From contig JAMKCH010088219.1 of the NCBI GenBank assembly GCA_023653785.1, positions 1 to 64,000 on the forward strand: 64,000 nucleotides of DNA, in the 5' to 3' direction. The position numbers and the translations under genes are program-made. This document shows positions 23,843 through 35,310 of this stretch, in pieces. Below the pieces are notes generated by a model. That model searched no databases, was not told where the DNA came from, and worked only from the letters and a program-made list of their open reading frames with translations. This DNA comes from Ophioderma brevispina (Eukaryota; Echinodermata; Ophiuroidea; Amphilepidida; Ophiodermatidae). Positions within the stretch are counted from its first letter, which is position 1, and each line of letters starts with the position of its first letter.

Positions 23843-24136
23843 GAGCAGGAACAGAATATCATAGGGCCTTAGTTAGTTTGACACCTTTGGTAGTTAGTGT
23901 GGACCCTCTATATCAATGCTAGGTAGTTAGTACTCTCAAATCGTGGTATCACTTTTTTAATAGTGCCAATTTAAGGTTACACAAGGGTTGAACTTTTAAA
24001 ATGCTACCACCTACGACCATTGGTTTGGAGCTATAGGGTAAAAATGAAAGAGCGTCCATACTAACTACCAAAGGTGTCAAACCTTTTCTGTAGTGGGGTG
24101 AACGACGATGTTTGACCTGGGTCCATGCTCCTGCTC
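23843..24136. mobile_element. TA-flanked hairpin element, family A (short copy)
   Basis: Ends GAGCAGGAACAGAATATC and CATGCTCCTGCTC, each next to TA (23,841-23,842; 24,137-24,138). GTTTGACACCTTTGGTAGTTAG recurs inverted as CTAACTACCAAAGGTGTCAAA. It is an internally deleted relative of the 940-bp copy at 48,447-49,386, sharing TGGACCCTCTATATCAATGC and ACCACCTACGACCATTGGTTT. The target appears to be the downstream end of the reading frame at 24,140-24,493. Confidence 0.75.
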
Positions 24137-24139
24137 TAA

Positions 24140-24493
24140 TTATCTAATGTGGAAAATTTCTTTTTTCTGGTAGAATTGATGCACTTTACGAATGATTGCT
24201 TGCCTGTCAATGTTTAATTTATTTGCAGGGTATCTTCTGTCAACCGGGTTCGGTTTAAGAAGTCTATATAACTCGTCGTTGCTCTGGCTATTAATAGGAG
24301 TTTCCGTTCTCTCCATTGCATTATGTAGCAATGCGGGCAACTTTTCTTTTTCGAAGAAGGTTTTTAAGCTTGAAACAACGGTACGAGCTGCTGCGGATAT
24401 CAGTTGTGGCTGCCATAATTGAAAAGACGACTTTAACCCTCGCCTACCTAACCCAATTTTGTAACAAAACTTCCGAAGGGGGGTGGTTGCCAC
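24140..24493 (-). pseudogene. Possible transposase N-terminal fragment
   Basis: A 117-codon minus-strand frame whose stop is created at the TA edge of the neighbouring hairpin element. The C-terminal part (RQAIIRKVHQFYQKKE, about residues 94-110) resembles the linker after the helix-turn-helix of IS630/Tc1-like transposases known from many invertebrates. The N-terminal part (MATTPLRKFCYKIGLG) has no recognisable family. Codon composition is balanced and there is no low-complexity sequence. No catalytic DDE part follows, so it would be a truncated relic. It could equally be one exon of an unknown gene. Confidence 0.35.
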
Positions 24494-24632
24494 CCCTGTG
24501 ATTTTTCGTTACTGAATATTTGGTACCACGGGATAGCTCAGAATTTCTTCTCTCTATTGTATTAAAATAAGTACCAACGTTCCTATTATGACGTCACTAT
24601 GACGTATGAAAATACTGGATGTGGAAATTTTA

Positions 24633-24636
<4 letters not shown>

Positions 24637-24666
<30 letters not shown>

Positions 24667-24810
24667 CATACATACATACATACATACATACATACATACT
24701 ACATACATACCTACATACATACATACATACATACATACTACATACATACCTACATACAATACATACAATACATACATACATACATACTACATACATACAT
24801 GCATACATAG
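24637..24810 (+). repeat. (ACAT)n microsatellite
   Basis: About 170 bp of tetranucleotide repeat with occasional ACTACAT, CCTACAT and ACAATACAT interruptions. Open frames on both strands here are artefacts of the repeat (HTYI and MYVC translations). Confidence 0.95.
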
Positions 24811-24814
24811 TCAG

Positions 24815-25455
24815 TACAGATGTGATTTCAAGAGCTTCTTAAAAATGGTGACTGAGCTTGCATTTCTTATTTGCTGTGGTAATGCATTCCACAACATGGG
24901 GCCTGCAACTGAAAAAGCAATTATAATGACTCAAAAACATCATAGCACTAAAACGCTCTGACTATATGGTAATTTGAAAATAGAGCCAAAAACCGCGTGA
25001 ACATTGGATACTCCTATTTTTTGGGGAAAAATGAATTTTCCCCTACTCTACACTGGAAATTTACAGTTTTGCTGACAACCTTTATGACATCATTCTAACG
25101 TAATTCATAAATTTCACTTGATACAATAAATCGTGGTTTTTTTTTTGCATTAACATAATGTTTTCCATATCATTGTGTAAATACTAATCTCAATCGAGTC
25201 CCTTCACATAGAAATCACAACTTAAAATTCTCGGATCCTGAAATTTTGTAATTACCGGTACCCTATGGCACTGTGGCATAAAGGTTAACTGGACTCCCGA
25301 TCAGCTATAACTTTGGAATTAAGCATTTAGTAACTATCTTTAGTTCTTCTGATTACTATTTTAATTTTTAATTACTACACACAGCACACAAATCTATCTT
25401 GGAATCAAGCCTTTTTATCATTTCAGTTGAGATTTAACACATTAAAAACATTGCC
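24815..25455. other. No gene recognised
   Basis: AT-rich DNA with short open stretches only. Confidence 0.35.
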
Positions 25456-25459
25456 AGTA

Positions 25460-25745
25460 TGCATGGGTTCGATCCCCGGCAGGGACTCGTCTCGCGCTTT
25501 TATTGGTTTATCGATCGTTCCCGGCAGGTTTTCTCCGGTTACTCCGGTTTCCTCCTCCTTCTCAAATCGAGCTTCTTGGCAAAATCTGTTTCCGGTTTAA
25601 CTAATTATAGTCCGGCTACACGGTAAGGAATGGGCTGCAAGTCAGTGACTCTTCCACTGGCAACATATTTCCCACTTTTTTCCGTCATCGTCTATGGAGC
25701 CCGGACTATGGTTCCCCTCCGTACTAAATTCTTTCACTACCAGGT
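25460..25745 (+). mobile_element. tRNA-derived SINE relic
   Basis: GGGTTCGATCCCCGGCAGGG has a Pol III B-box-like core. It is followed by GTTTTCTCCGGTTACTCCGG, a phrase typical of SINE bodies, and by CGTCTATGGAGCCCGGACTA, which recurs at about 40,705. The A box and 5' end are missing, so it is a fragment. Confidence 0.5.
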
Positions 25746-25749
25746 ATCA

Positions 25750-26330
25750 TGGTTTTTTTCTAATGTGCTGAGCGGCTTTACAAGCATGGCTGCCGCACAG
25801 TGCCTTGAGCACGTAGGTGATATGTCGCAAGCGTTTAATAAAAGTTCAAATGATTGAAATGATTAATTATTATGACAAAAAATATGGTATGAAACAAATT
25901 AAGAGGGCGCGATTTTCAAGATGTTCCATTGTCTTTTTAAGCGCTTAATTTTAATCAAAACCCTTGCAATTGTTTCAAAGATCGACGGTGGAATAGAAGA
26001 AATCTCTTAGAGATGAAAATTATTTGAACCAAAATGGTTTAACTGTTTTTTCAAATCGCTAAGCACCCAAGTTGAAAGAAGCCATTTAAACTTTGAAAGT
26101 TCTCTACATACATACGGAAACAAAAAGGGTTCTAAGTTTGCACTTTTTTCTTATAGTGTAATCGAATTTCTCCAATTTTTTTTCGTCGAAATTTTACTAC
26201 TTGAAATCCTCAACCACTAGCTTTTATTAACCATCGAATTGCTATTATACAACTGTAACTTGAAGCTACTTGAGAGACACTTACTTACTTGTGAAATTGG
26301 CAAAATCTATATGCAACGTGAACAGGGTCA
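25750..26330. other. No gene recognised
   Basis: AT-rich, no motif or repeat assigned. Confidence 0.3.
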
Positions 26331-26337
26331 TGTGTGG

Positions 26338-26510
26338 CATCCATTGGCGTGTCCCAGCCGGGGCCCGCTTTGGATTACTTCCTCCAGCCCCCGGACTGAT
26401 TGGCTAAAATTAATGATTCAATCGCCTAATATATTGGCCGAAATTAGTGCTCAGTCCCGATTGCGCCTCTCAGCCCAACGTGTGGAGGCCCTTGCCATGC
26501 CCTTGTGATA
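26338..26510 (+). mobile_element. Possible hAT-like MITE remnant
   Basis: CATTGGCGTGTCCCAGCCGG resembles the CAGTGGCGTAGC end of the hAT-like MITEs in this window, and the segment is GC-richer than its surroundings. The opposite end was not found and there is no target duplication. Confidence 0.3.
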
Positions 26511-26514
26511 ACAC

Positions 26515-27650
26515 ATATCGGCATGGATCAAGTGAATCGAACTAGTCAAATTGAAGGAAATCTGTATTTTTTAGAGTAATTTAGATATCCAATTATTTAC
26601 AAAAGCTGCTAAATCTATCTCGTCATGTCTGCTAAGAGTTTGCAAACGAACGCGAAAATTTAGTTAGCGTCGCTACCGTACCCAGCCTCCTCATGAATGT
26701 AATAGTAAGCCCTGTACTACCAGTCCTAATATCATAGCCCTCCCAGTATTTCCCGACCATACTCAGATGCAGGTTCCAAATATCTTCCAAACTGAACATT
26801 TCGTCAAGATGGTAATTGCCCCTTCCAACAAAACACGCATCTCACGCTCACAAACCACCTCACACGCTCCGCTTGTATACACAGAGTAGAAAGAGAGAGT
26901 CAGACAGACCGCAGACGGACGGACGGACTGGCGGGCAAATCCGTGCCACACTACTCCGAGAAAAACAAAGTTGTTGATCTTCCTTTATGTTTTTTTTTTG
27001 TCGATGATATTTTTTCTAATCTGTCCTCAGTACCTATGATGCCCCGAGCTACGACCCCCCTCTTGAAAGGGACACAATGGCAATAAAAAAATATTCATAC
27101 ATATGGAATGGGACCCGTTAGAAAATCACTTCCAACCAACAAATTTGAAACAATTTTGATGTTATATTCGGCAAAAACAGGAAAACCAGCAAGAGTTTGT
27201 GGCAGTCGTTGGCAATATTCCCTCCATGGAAAATACAAGGGGTTGACAATCGCTAAATCAGGGACCAATCTAATGTTAGATTAAAATTTAATTTCAATAC
27301 ATTGAAATATAAATCTGAATAGATTAAAAATTTTAATCAAAATTTAGATTTGTCCTCTGTTTTTATTAAGCTAAGAAATTTAGAGAAGCCTGTTTTTGTG
27401 ACATCAAATCAATCATTCAAGACATTGTACGTAAGGTGGAACTTAGAGTATAAATTGATTAAGCCTGAGATGAAAAACTACATTAACGCAAGGCTTTTAG
27501 TAATATATTAATCTGACAAGTGAAAGGTGGATTAGCCGGGATCCGGGATTAACACATATACAATAGCATGGTCTGTGAGCTGATGACTGCATGCTTTTCA
27601 AGTTTGATAAAATGCCGGCAGTAATTTCAGCATCCTTGGCTGAGAATTGG
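26515..27650. other. No gene recognised
   Basis: Includes a short GACGGACGGACGGACTGGCG tetranucleotide patch near 26,915. Around 27,265-27,345 AATCTAA/TTAGATT and TTTAATC/GATTAAA words form a loose inverted pair. Nothing coding. Confidence 0.35.
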
Positions 27651-28878
27651 CCATGGGATCAAAGGAAATATTGTTAACTTTGATTACATACTTCGCCGAA
27701 GTAAACCATTTTCCACTATAAATACTAATAAATATTATAATTACCATTTATTGGGTATGTCAATCATAAATGTTGCACATTTTTATGAACATGAATAAAA
27801 TGTCATCTCAAATTCTTTTTTTTAATATCAATGACCAAGGGAGATACGCTATGGTACATTGAATCAAGCAAATAATGGCGTTATTGATAAGTAAATCCAC
27901 CAGGTATGTAGCGGACAAAGCATTCCAGATTCTTTTTTATTTGGAACTGCAGAGCCATTGTTACTGTCCATGCAGCTGAAAGATTTCAGGTGTTATCACC
28001 GCCCAGTTTAGATTGAGCTGGCCTAGTCGTTCGAGATTAAAATAAACTTTGAGGTTCTATACTGTGAGTTCAATCATTTTGACTACATATTCATCATTTA
28101 TTGAAAAAGAGAAACGAATGTGAACAAAACTCATGGTAATTATGTTGCTTGGTAAGCTGTGACCTAATATCTTTGTGCAGAACCAATATCCGTAACTTAT
28201 TGCTGGACCTCATTTCTATTCAATTTACCACCGTGTTTTTAGAAGAATACAAAAGAAGGGGGTCTAGTGACCTATGCTAACAACGCGATGTATAGAATAG
28301 AAATGGGGTTACGTGGCAAGTTAGTGTAGTGCAGTTTAGTTTCTGCACAAGGATGTTAGGTCACGGTCTGCCAAACAACTTTCTTTCATGATTTTTGTTC
28401 ATCTTTGTTGCCTTTTCGGAAAAATGATGAAATATACGGTCAAAGTTAATTGAACGCACAGTAGAAGCACAAGGTTTATTTATTCATGAAAGAGGGCGTG
28501 CTTTGAGTCATGAAAAAATAGCTCAATCTTAATCGGGTTGTGATAGCACCTAAAATCTTTTCAACTGCATGGGTATTAACAATGGCTCTGTACTTCCAGA
28601 TGAAAAGTTATTTGAAGTGTTTTATCCTCTGCATACCTAGCTGATTCACTGGATATCAACAGTGCTATTATTTTCTCGAGTCAATGCAGCATCCTCTACT
28701 GTGGTCACTGATATTTAGGTAAAGAAATTGTGATGACATTTTATTCATTTTTAAACAAATGTGCAACTTTTAGACTTGCTGTTCCACAGAGTATTGAAAG
28801 GTATAATAATTATCTGTGCAGAAATCAGTTACTTCGCCGATATGCGTAATCAAAGTCCTTATGCAAGCATATTTCTTA
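27651..28878 (+). mobile_element. Fold-back element, family B (copy 2), right end lost
   Basis: Starts CCATGGGATCAAAGGAAA and follows copy 1 through AAACTTTGAGGTTCTA, GTTGCTTGGTAAGCTGTGA, ACAAAAGAAGG and ACTTCGCCGATATGCGTAA. It stops before the terminal CTTTGATCCCATGG. It lacks the nested C MITE: at about 28,001-28,020 GCCCAGTTTAGATTGAGCTG is uninterrupted, so this is an empty site. Confidence 0.7.
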
Positions 28879-28879
28879 G

Positions 28880-29170
28880 AAGGAAAAATAACATTGGTTA
28901 CTTTTCACCATTTAAAAAAAATCTAAACATCCAAATTGTTTTCAAATTTGTGGAAGTAATTTCAGTAAAGGTCCATTTAAATCATTATATCTGAATATGT
29001 TTTCCTGCCATTGAGTCATTTTAACTTTCTCTTCAATACGACTTTTTCCTCGATTCCCAAGGTGGAACTTACAATATAAATTAAGCATGCGATGAAAAAC
29101 TCCATTAACGCCGACGAAATATCAATCAAGGAATATAACTCCTTAAAAGCTAAACACGTTATTCGGAATA
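28880..29170. other. No gene recognised
   Basis: Follows the broken end of B copy 2; no signal seen. Confidence 0.3.
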
Positions 29171-29650
29171 TTAAGTATTATTTAACCATTGCAAACCTTT
29201 CAGATCAGTGTCCGGGGGGTCCATGAACTCCGCTAACGTGTTTCTGTTGAAATCTCCACGGTCTTGTTGATCTTTTAAAGAAAACACCACGTGCATTAAG
29301 GGCATTGGCGCGTTGGGATAGTTTAAGAGACATTTCAGACGTATTTCCCCAAATGACAAATTGACCGCGTATATTCGATAAAGTGTTGCTGTACATTTCC
29401 GCGGGATATATTCCGGCCGGGCGACCGGGAGTATGCTTGAGGACTGATTGACAACTGGTTTGCAACATTATTTGTCTTCCGAAAATAAAGATGAACTGAT
29501 GCCCGGACTGATCGAGTCTAAACTTAGCAAATTGATATGTATTAAACATCAGTAACAAATTCCAACATTCCCACTTTGGGGACAAAAATAGCACGCCTTT
29601 CATGATTTTTCCCCCTGAAATTCGCCCCAATTTCCTGCGCCAATAAATGT
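29171..29650 (-). other. Exon-like minus-strand segment, unassigned
   Basis: Two overlapping minus-strand frames. One, 29630-29205, is 141 codons and includes GQFVIWGNTSEMSLKL. The other, 29359-29171, includes FSLKDQQDRGDFNRNTLAEF. Base composition is GC-richer than its neighbours. The protein-like stretch seems to pass from one frame to the other near 29,300, which would mean a frameshift. I do not recognise the family. It may be a decayed exon or part of an autonomous transposon. Confidence 0.25.
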
Positions 29651-29987
29651 TCGGCGCCTCTACTGGTATCTAAAGGTATGTTCAGGGATTTTTAAAGAAA
29701 ATATAACTTCATCAAATTTAATTGAAATCGGCGGAATGCGTCCCGAAAAAGTTATTAACATAAGGCCAATGGAAGTTGATTCTTAGTTTACTGTTGGAGA
29801 TTTTTAAAAGATGACGAGGTCTGATATCATTATTTATTATTCATTATTCATTATTTATTGTCATTTCATTATTACATCCAAATTCATGTTGAATACACTA
29901 CTACCCTTAAAGTAGTTACATAAAACAAAGTTTACAAGTACCTAATTAACAAAACAGGGGTATATGCAGGTTTATTTCTTCAAAAGT

Positions 29988-30288
29988 TTAAAGATCCCAG
30001 GAAATGCAAATAGAATTGATAAGGTTTGTGTCAAGTCTACAAGGAGGGACGAGAAAGCATTCAATATTTGGTGATGATATCATTAGTGAAACTATTGATT
30101 TTTCAGAGAGTAATAGAAAATTCCATGTGACTGGTGTGGATCTATTCATGACACTGACTGAAAATCAATAGTTTCACTAATGATGTCACTGGTAGTGTAT
30201 TCTTTTTTCTGGCCCTGTTTATTGGAATGGAATGACCCATAAAGATTTGCAGTAGGTTTATCATCTCATTTCCTGGGACCTTTAAAAA
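29988..30288. mobile_element. Palindromic MITE inside duplication I
   Basis: TTTAAAGATCCCAGGAAATG at the left recurs inverted as CATTTCCTGGGACCTTTAAA. An inner 31-bp stem (TAGTGAAACTATTGATTTTT against AAAATCAATAGTTTCACTA) surrounds a loop of about 60 bases. A further outer pair, AGTTGATTCTTAGTTT at 29,772 against AAACTAAGAATCAATTT at 30,543, suggests nesting in a larger fold-back element. The same structure is present in copy 2 at about 30,959-31,259. Confidence 0.65.
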
Positions 30289-30579
30289 TCAGTTCAAGCA
30301 TTTTTGCACCAAGCATGATGACAAGCGCGACACAATCTAGAGGAAATTCATTATTTTTGGTATATTGTGACACCCTCCCAAGGGAACTGCTTAAAATGAA
30401 TAGGAAGGGGTGCTTGAATATTTTGAGCAAATGAAAACTTCCCGGGAAAACTGTTTTTTATTATCAAGTTTTTAAAGAGAAAAACATTTTTTTTTCACAA
30501 AATAGTGAAATGTTTGGCATAGCGGCAAATCTGATGCGCGCTCCAACAGGAAACTAAGAATCAATTTCCCTTGGCCTAA

Positions 30580-30760
30580 CATATGGTGTCATCATTTTTT
30601 AACACTGCCAGTGCCAAATTTGCACTACTTGTGTTAATTTAACACTCTCCTGGAGTCAATACGGGACTGCACCATCTGGTGTTAATTAACACCAAACTTT
30701 GGTGTTAACATTTATATTTATATTTTAATAGAAGATGTTTGATTTTATTATTGTTCGCTT
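30580..30760. repeat. GTGTTAA-rich palindromic repeat, family H
   Basis: TGGTGTTAATTAACACCA forms an 18-bp perfect palindrome at about 30,679, with more TGTTAA/TTAACA words around it. It is also present in copy 2 (32,030) and, diverged, at 32,180-32,270 and 34,720-35,310. Confidence 0.5.
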
Positions 30761-30789
30761 GTTTGCTTACCTCAAATATTTCATAAGCA

Positions 30790-30809
30790 TTTTTTTTTTT
30801 TTTTTTTTT
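30790..30809 (+). repeat. T20 join between duplicate copies
   Basis: Exactly 20 T between the last base shared by copy 1 (CATAAGCA) and the first base of copy 2 (ATTCATTATT). See findings: two other duplications have the same join. Confidence 0.9.
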
Positions 30810-32142
30810 ATTCATTATTCATTATTTATTGTCATTTCATTATTACATCCAAATTCATGTTGAATACACTACTACCCTTAAAGTAGTTACATAAAACAAA
30901 GTTTACAAGTACCTAATTAACAAAACAGGGGTATATGCAGGTTTATTTCTTCAAAAGTTTAAAGATCCCAGGAAATGCAAATAGAATTGATAAGGTTTGT
31001 GTCAAGTCTACAAGGAGGGACGAGAAAGCATTCAATATTTGGTGATGACATAATTAGTGAAACTATTGATTTTTCAGAGAGTAATAGAAAATTCCATGTG
31101 ACTGGTGTGGATCTATTCATGACACTGACTGAAAATCAATAGTTTCACTAATGATGTCACTGGTAGTGTATTCTTTTTTCTGGCCCTGTTTATTGGAATG
31201 GAATGACCCATAAAGATTTGCAGTAGGTTTATCATCTCATTTCCTGGGACCTTTAAAAATCAGTTCAAGCATTTTTGCACCAAGCATGATGACAAGCGCG
31301 ACACAAATCTAGAGGAAATTCATTATTTTTGGTATATTGTGACACCCTCCCAAGGGAACTGCTTAAAATGAATAGGAAGGGGTGCTTGAATATTTTGAGC
31401 AAATGAAAACTTCCCGGGAAAACTGTTTTTTATTATCAAGTTTTTAAAGAGAAAAACATTTTTTTTTCACAAAATAGTGAAATGTTTGGCATAGCGGCAA
31501 ATCTGATGCGCGCTCCAACAGGAAACTAAGAATCAATTTCCCTTGGCCTAATAATAATAATAATAATAGCAGAGATTTATATAGCGCCTTATGCTATTGG
31601 CCTCTAAGCGCTTTCACAAATGGTCGCTGATCACTGTGGCCCAACCATACCATAAACCATTTAGCATCATTTCAAAGGATGCAGCAGATCGGGATCAGCG
31701 CTTTCCCTTATCAGCAAACATACATCGAGATAACCATCGCAGCCGGGACCAGCTTCCCAAATATCGCATGGGTAAATCGAGACAACCAAGCGGTTAATTT
31801 CTTGTCCAGGGAAATTACAAGACAGCTGAATCTCACAGGGCTCGAACGCACGCCTATACGCATGGATGAGCATACACTGGAGTCGAGCGCTTACCTGATT
31901 GAGCTATCTTGTCCGCTTATAGCAGTGCCTAACATATGGTGTCATCATTTTTTAACACTGCCAGTGCCAAATTTGCACTACTTGTGTTAATTTAACACTC
32001 TCCTGGAGTCAATACTGGACTGCACCATCTGGTGTTAATTAACACCAAACTTTGGTGTTAACATTTATATTTATATTTTAATAGAAGATGTTTGATTTTA
32101 TTATTGTTCGCTTGTTTGCTTACCTCAAATATTTCATAAGCA
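30810..32142 (+). repeat. Direct duplication I, copy 2 (filled site)
   Basis: Same sequence as 29,839-30,789 plus a SINE at 31,551-31,927. It continues past the shared end CATAAGCA into unrelated DNA (GATCACCAAAACGC). Confidence 0.9.
31551..31927 (-). mobile_element. tRNA-derived SINE
   Basis: On the minus strand the head contains an A box TAGCTCAATCAGG (31,907-31,895) and a B box GTTCGAGCC (31,847-31,839), spaced as in a tRNA. The body follows, and the 3' tail is a TTATTA repeat (31,570-31,551). GCCTAA borders both sides and is present once in the empty copy at 30,570, so it is the target duplication. It depends on a partner LINE for movement. Open frames of 68-103 codons across it are accidental. 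Confidence 0.85.
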
Positions 32143-32316
32143 GATCACCAAAACGCATAATTAAAATTGTACAGCAACAACGAGCGGTGTTTTAAAAATC
32201 CTAAATTTCAACACCAGAAACTAACATCGACTTGGTGTTAAAATGTTTAACACCACAGTTTTTGCAGTGCAAGAGCCCTGGAATAAAGGCAGGGTTCGCC
32301 ACCGGCCATACATTAA

Positions 32317-33236
32317 GGTAGAAGGGGAGGGATTAGACCCCCAAAAATTAATATTTTTTTCAAAATTGTTTTTTACATTATTCAACAGAGTACATTTTTC
32401 TCTTTAAAATACTTTTTATCCCATTCAAAGCGGACATTCGGTTCGATAGTTATCGTTTATTCTAGTTCACCGTTTGATGTAATTGCTTGCCTCAAAACAA
32501 TAGAAAACAAGGGAAATGTAGTGTTGCAAATTTATTTTGTTTATTGTTTTTCACCCAGCTATGTTTAACATTTTTACTTTTAACATTCCGTAACTTCAAA
32601 ATGGAATAAGTCTGCAAGTAGTATCAACATTTTCTAAAATTCATGTACTTTCTAAATCTGTTTTCAAAATTGCTTTTAAACCTAAAATAATTTGCATAAT
32701 ATGCAAATTAAGTGTTTCTAGATTTTAAAAGCGTTTTTCTTGTATTACATTTTTTCACGAGTTTGCGATCTTTAAAAAAATGTGCAGGCAAAACTACACC
32801 TCCTATAGAGCTGAAACTTTGCACAAATGATCTTTAGACCAAGAGCTGTGATTTGGTCTAACTTTCAATACACTAGAGTTTGAAATTTTTCAGGTTTGGT
32901 CAGATGTTCCAAAATTCATGTTTCAAATCATATTTTGGTATACCCTACCCTCTCTATATGTGGGATGTTCTTTAAGTTAGACCAATGCATATATCTTTTC
33001 AAAAGCTTTAATTTGACACCTCAATCAACTTTCGGTGACATTTTATTGCGGAGCTACATTTTTTCAAAACCCGTGTAATTTGCTCTAATTAAATATACAA
33101 ATTAGCTAATTAATATGCAAGAAATTTGAAATTGCAGGTATTTTGAGTACTTTGTGATACACTTATTATTTACCCAAAGACTTAGGTTTCTATCATGTTT
33201 CTTAAGAAAAAAAATGTCAATCCCTCCTCTTCTACT
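32317..33236. mobile_element. TTAA-flanked MITE, 920 bp
   Basis: Flanked by TTAA (32,313-32,316 and 33,237-33,240). Ends GGTAGAAGGGGAGGGATT and AATCCCTCCTCTTCTACT are inverted copies. AT-rich interior with no coding sequence. TTAA target use fits piggyBac-type mobilisation. Confidence 0.75.
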
Positions 33237-33298
33237 TTAATCATTTGAAGGTTTAACTTGCCCGTCAGCGTGTTCTGGTGAAACAAGCTAGTAATTGG

Positions 33299-34706
33299 CC
33301 ATGGGATCAAAAGGAAAAATTGTTCATTGTTGAGTACATACTTCGCAGAAAGTAAACAATTTTTCCACTATAAATAATAATAAATTTATAAATACCATTA
33401 TTGGTTATGGTAATTGTACAGGTTGCACATTTCATGAAAATGATAAATAAGCCATCTCAATTTCTTTTTCTGAATATCAGTGCTCAAGGACATACACTAT
33501 GTACATTGACTTAAGCAAATAATGCATTATTGACAAGTAATCCACCTGTATTCAGTGGACAAAGGACTTCAGATTCCCCTTTGTTCTTGGAAAATTCAGA
33601 GCTTTGTTACTGTCCTTGCAGTGGATAGATGCAGGTGTTATAGGACTGGTTATCCCCGCCAGTTTGGGTAGACGTTTCAACATAGAAGTCTCAGTACGCA
33701 AATGAGGTAATGCCTTTGATCCGTCATGCACTTGTATATGCTGTTGTGCAGTAGCACAGGACGGAATCAATGGCAACTCTTTGGTATACTGGGACTTCTA
33801 TTATGAAACGTCTATCCAGTTGGATTGAGCTGGCCTCGTTCGCAATAAAAATAAACTTTGAGGTTTACTGTGCGGTCACTAATTTTGACTGGATATTTCA
33901 TCATTTATTGAAAAAAGAAACCTAATGTGAACAAAACTCACGGTCGATATGTTGCTTGTTAGCGTGACCTAACATTTTTGTGCAGAACCAGATCCATAAC
34001 TTATTGCGGGACCTAATTTCTACTCAATTTACCACCAGTATTAGAAAAAGAAGACAAAAGAGGGGTCTAGCGACCTATTGTAACAACACGGAAAATGAAA
34101 AGAAATTGGGTTACGCGGCAAGTTACTGTAGATCAGTTTTGTTCTGCAAAAGATGTTAGGTCACAGCCTGCCAAACAACTTTCTCAGGATTTTTGTTCAT
34201 CGTGTCCTTTTCGGAAAAATGATGAAATATAGGGTTAAAAGTTATTGAACGAACGCACAGTAGAGGCCTAAGATTTATTTATTGGTGAAAGAGGATGAGT
34301 ATCTTGTGCTTGGGCGTCATGAAAAAAAAGCTCGCAATATAATTCTCGTGATGAGCAACTGAAATCCTTTTTATCTGGAAGTACAGAGTCATTGTTATAC
34401 CCATACAGTTGAAAAGTAATTGGTAGTGCTTTATCCTTTGCATACCGAGCGGATTTACTGGATATCAACAGTGCTATATGGCTCTGAGTCAATGCGCCAT
34501 GATGTATATCTATGGTCACTGATATTAGGAAAAGAAATTGTGATAACCATTTTATTCATTTCAATCAAATGTGCAACTTTTGCACTGACAAACCCAGAGT
34601 AATTGAAGGTCAATTAGACAATATTAAATTGCGCAGAATCGTGACTTCGCCGATATGCCGTAACCATGTCTTTATGCCAAGAATCTTTCTCTCTTTGATC
34701 CCATGG
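33299..34706 (+). mobile_element. Fold-back element, family B (copy 3)
   Basis: CCATGGGATCAAAAGG at the left and CTTTGATCCCATGG at the right. Closely parallel to copy 1, but with many single-base deletions relative to it. It contains the C MITE (GGTAGACGTTTCAACATAG to GAAACGTCTATCC, about 33,667-33,817). No coding sequence. Confidence 0.75.
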
Positions 34707-34719
34707 AGTATAAAACCGG

Positions 34720-35310
34720 TGCATGATGGAGTACCGAAGTCGACTCTAACTGTAATACTGGTGTGTTAAAATTTAATACCAAGTCGGTGTCAAGCATGTC
34801 GGTATTAGTGTTCTGGTGTTGAAAATTTAGGATTAACATCTTCATGTTTTCTGCACCATTTTTTAAAATGTGCATTATGGTATATCTGCTTATGAAATGT
34901 TATAGAAAAGCAGTTACAATAGATGCAAGCAAGCTAAACAAATCAAACTTTTTACTGTATAAACTAAAATATCAGAACTTAACCAATATAAAGTTAACAA
35001 CAGTTTTGTGTTAATTAACAACAGAAGGTTCGGTCCCGTATTGATTCCAGGAGGGTGTTTAAATTTACACCACCAGTAGTGGTCATTTTGTCACCGGCAG
35101 TGTTGAAAATAATTAGCACTACACGTGTGCAAATTACCACCATGCCATGTCATATCATCCTTGTAACACCACATTTGCGTAAATATAACCCTAACATGTT
35201 GGTATTTAAAAACCAAATGGTGTAAATGTAACAGTTCCGGTCCTTAATAATTCCAGGATAGTGTTAATATAACCATAGGGTGTTTAAGTTTAACACCCCA
35301 GTTTTTACCA
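34720..35310. repeat. Diverged GTGTTAA/AACACC repeat, family H
   Basis: Many GTGTTAA, AACACC and TTAACA words, with phrases shared with 30,590-30,750 (GTATTGATTCCAGGAGGGTG inverted to CTCCTGGAGTCAATACGGGA). It ends near TTTAACACCCCAGTTTTTAC. Looks like two or more degraded palindromic elements. Confidence 0.45.

Larger units (their letters stand above)
29839..30789 (+). repeat. Direct duplication I, copy 1 (empty site)
   Basis: 951 bp that recur at 30,810-32,142 with only a few differences (GATATCATT/GACATAATT, ACACAATC/ACACAAATC, ATACGGGAC/ATACTGGAC). Inside are nested inverted repeats. At about 30,570, GGCCTAACATATGG is uninterrupted, whereas copy 2 carries a SINE at this point. Copy 1 ends CATAAGCA and is followed at once by 20 T. 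Confidence 0.9.

Noticed and set aside
24554..24961. Several overlapping frames rich in HTYI or MYVC
   Set aside because: They are translations of the ACAT microsatellite in each phase.
31591..31990. Three frames of 68-103 codons
   Set aside because: They lie on the tRNA-SINE, including its A and B boxes.
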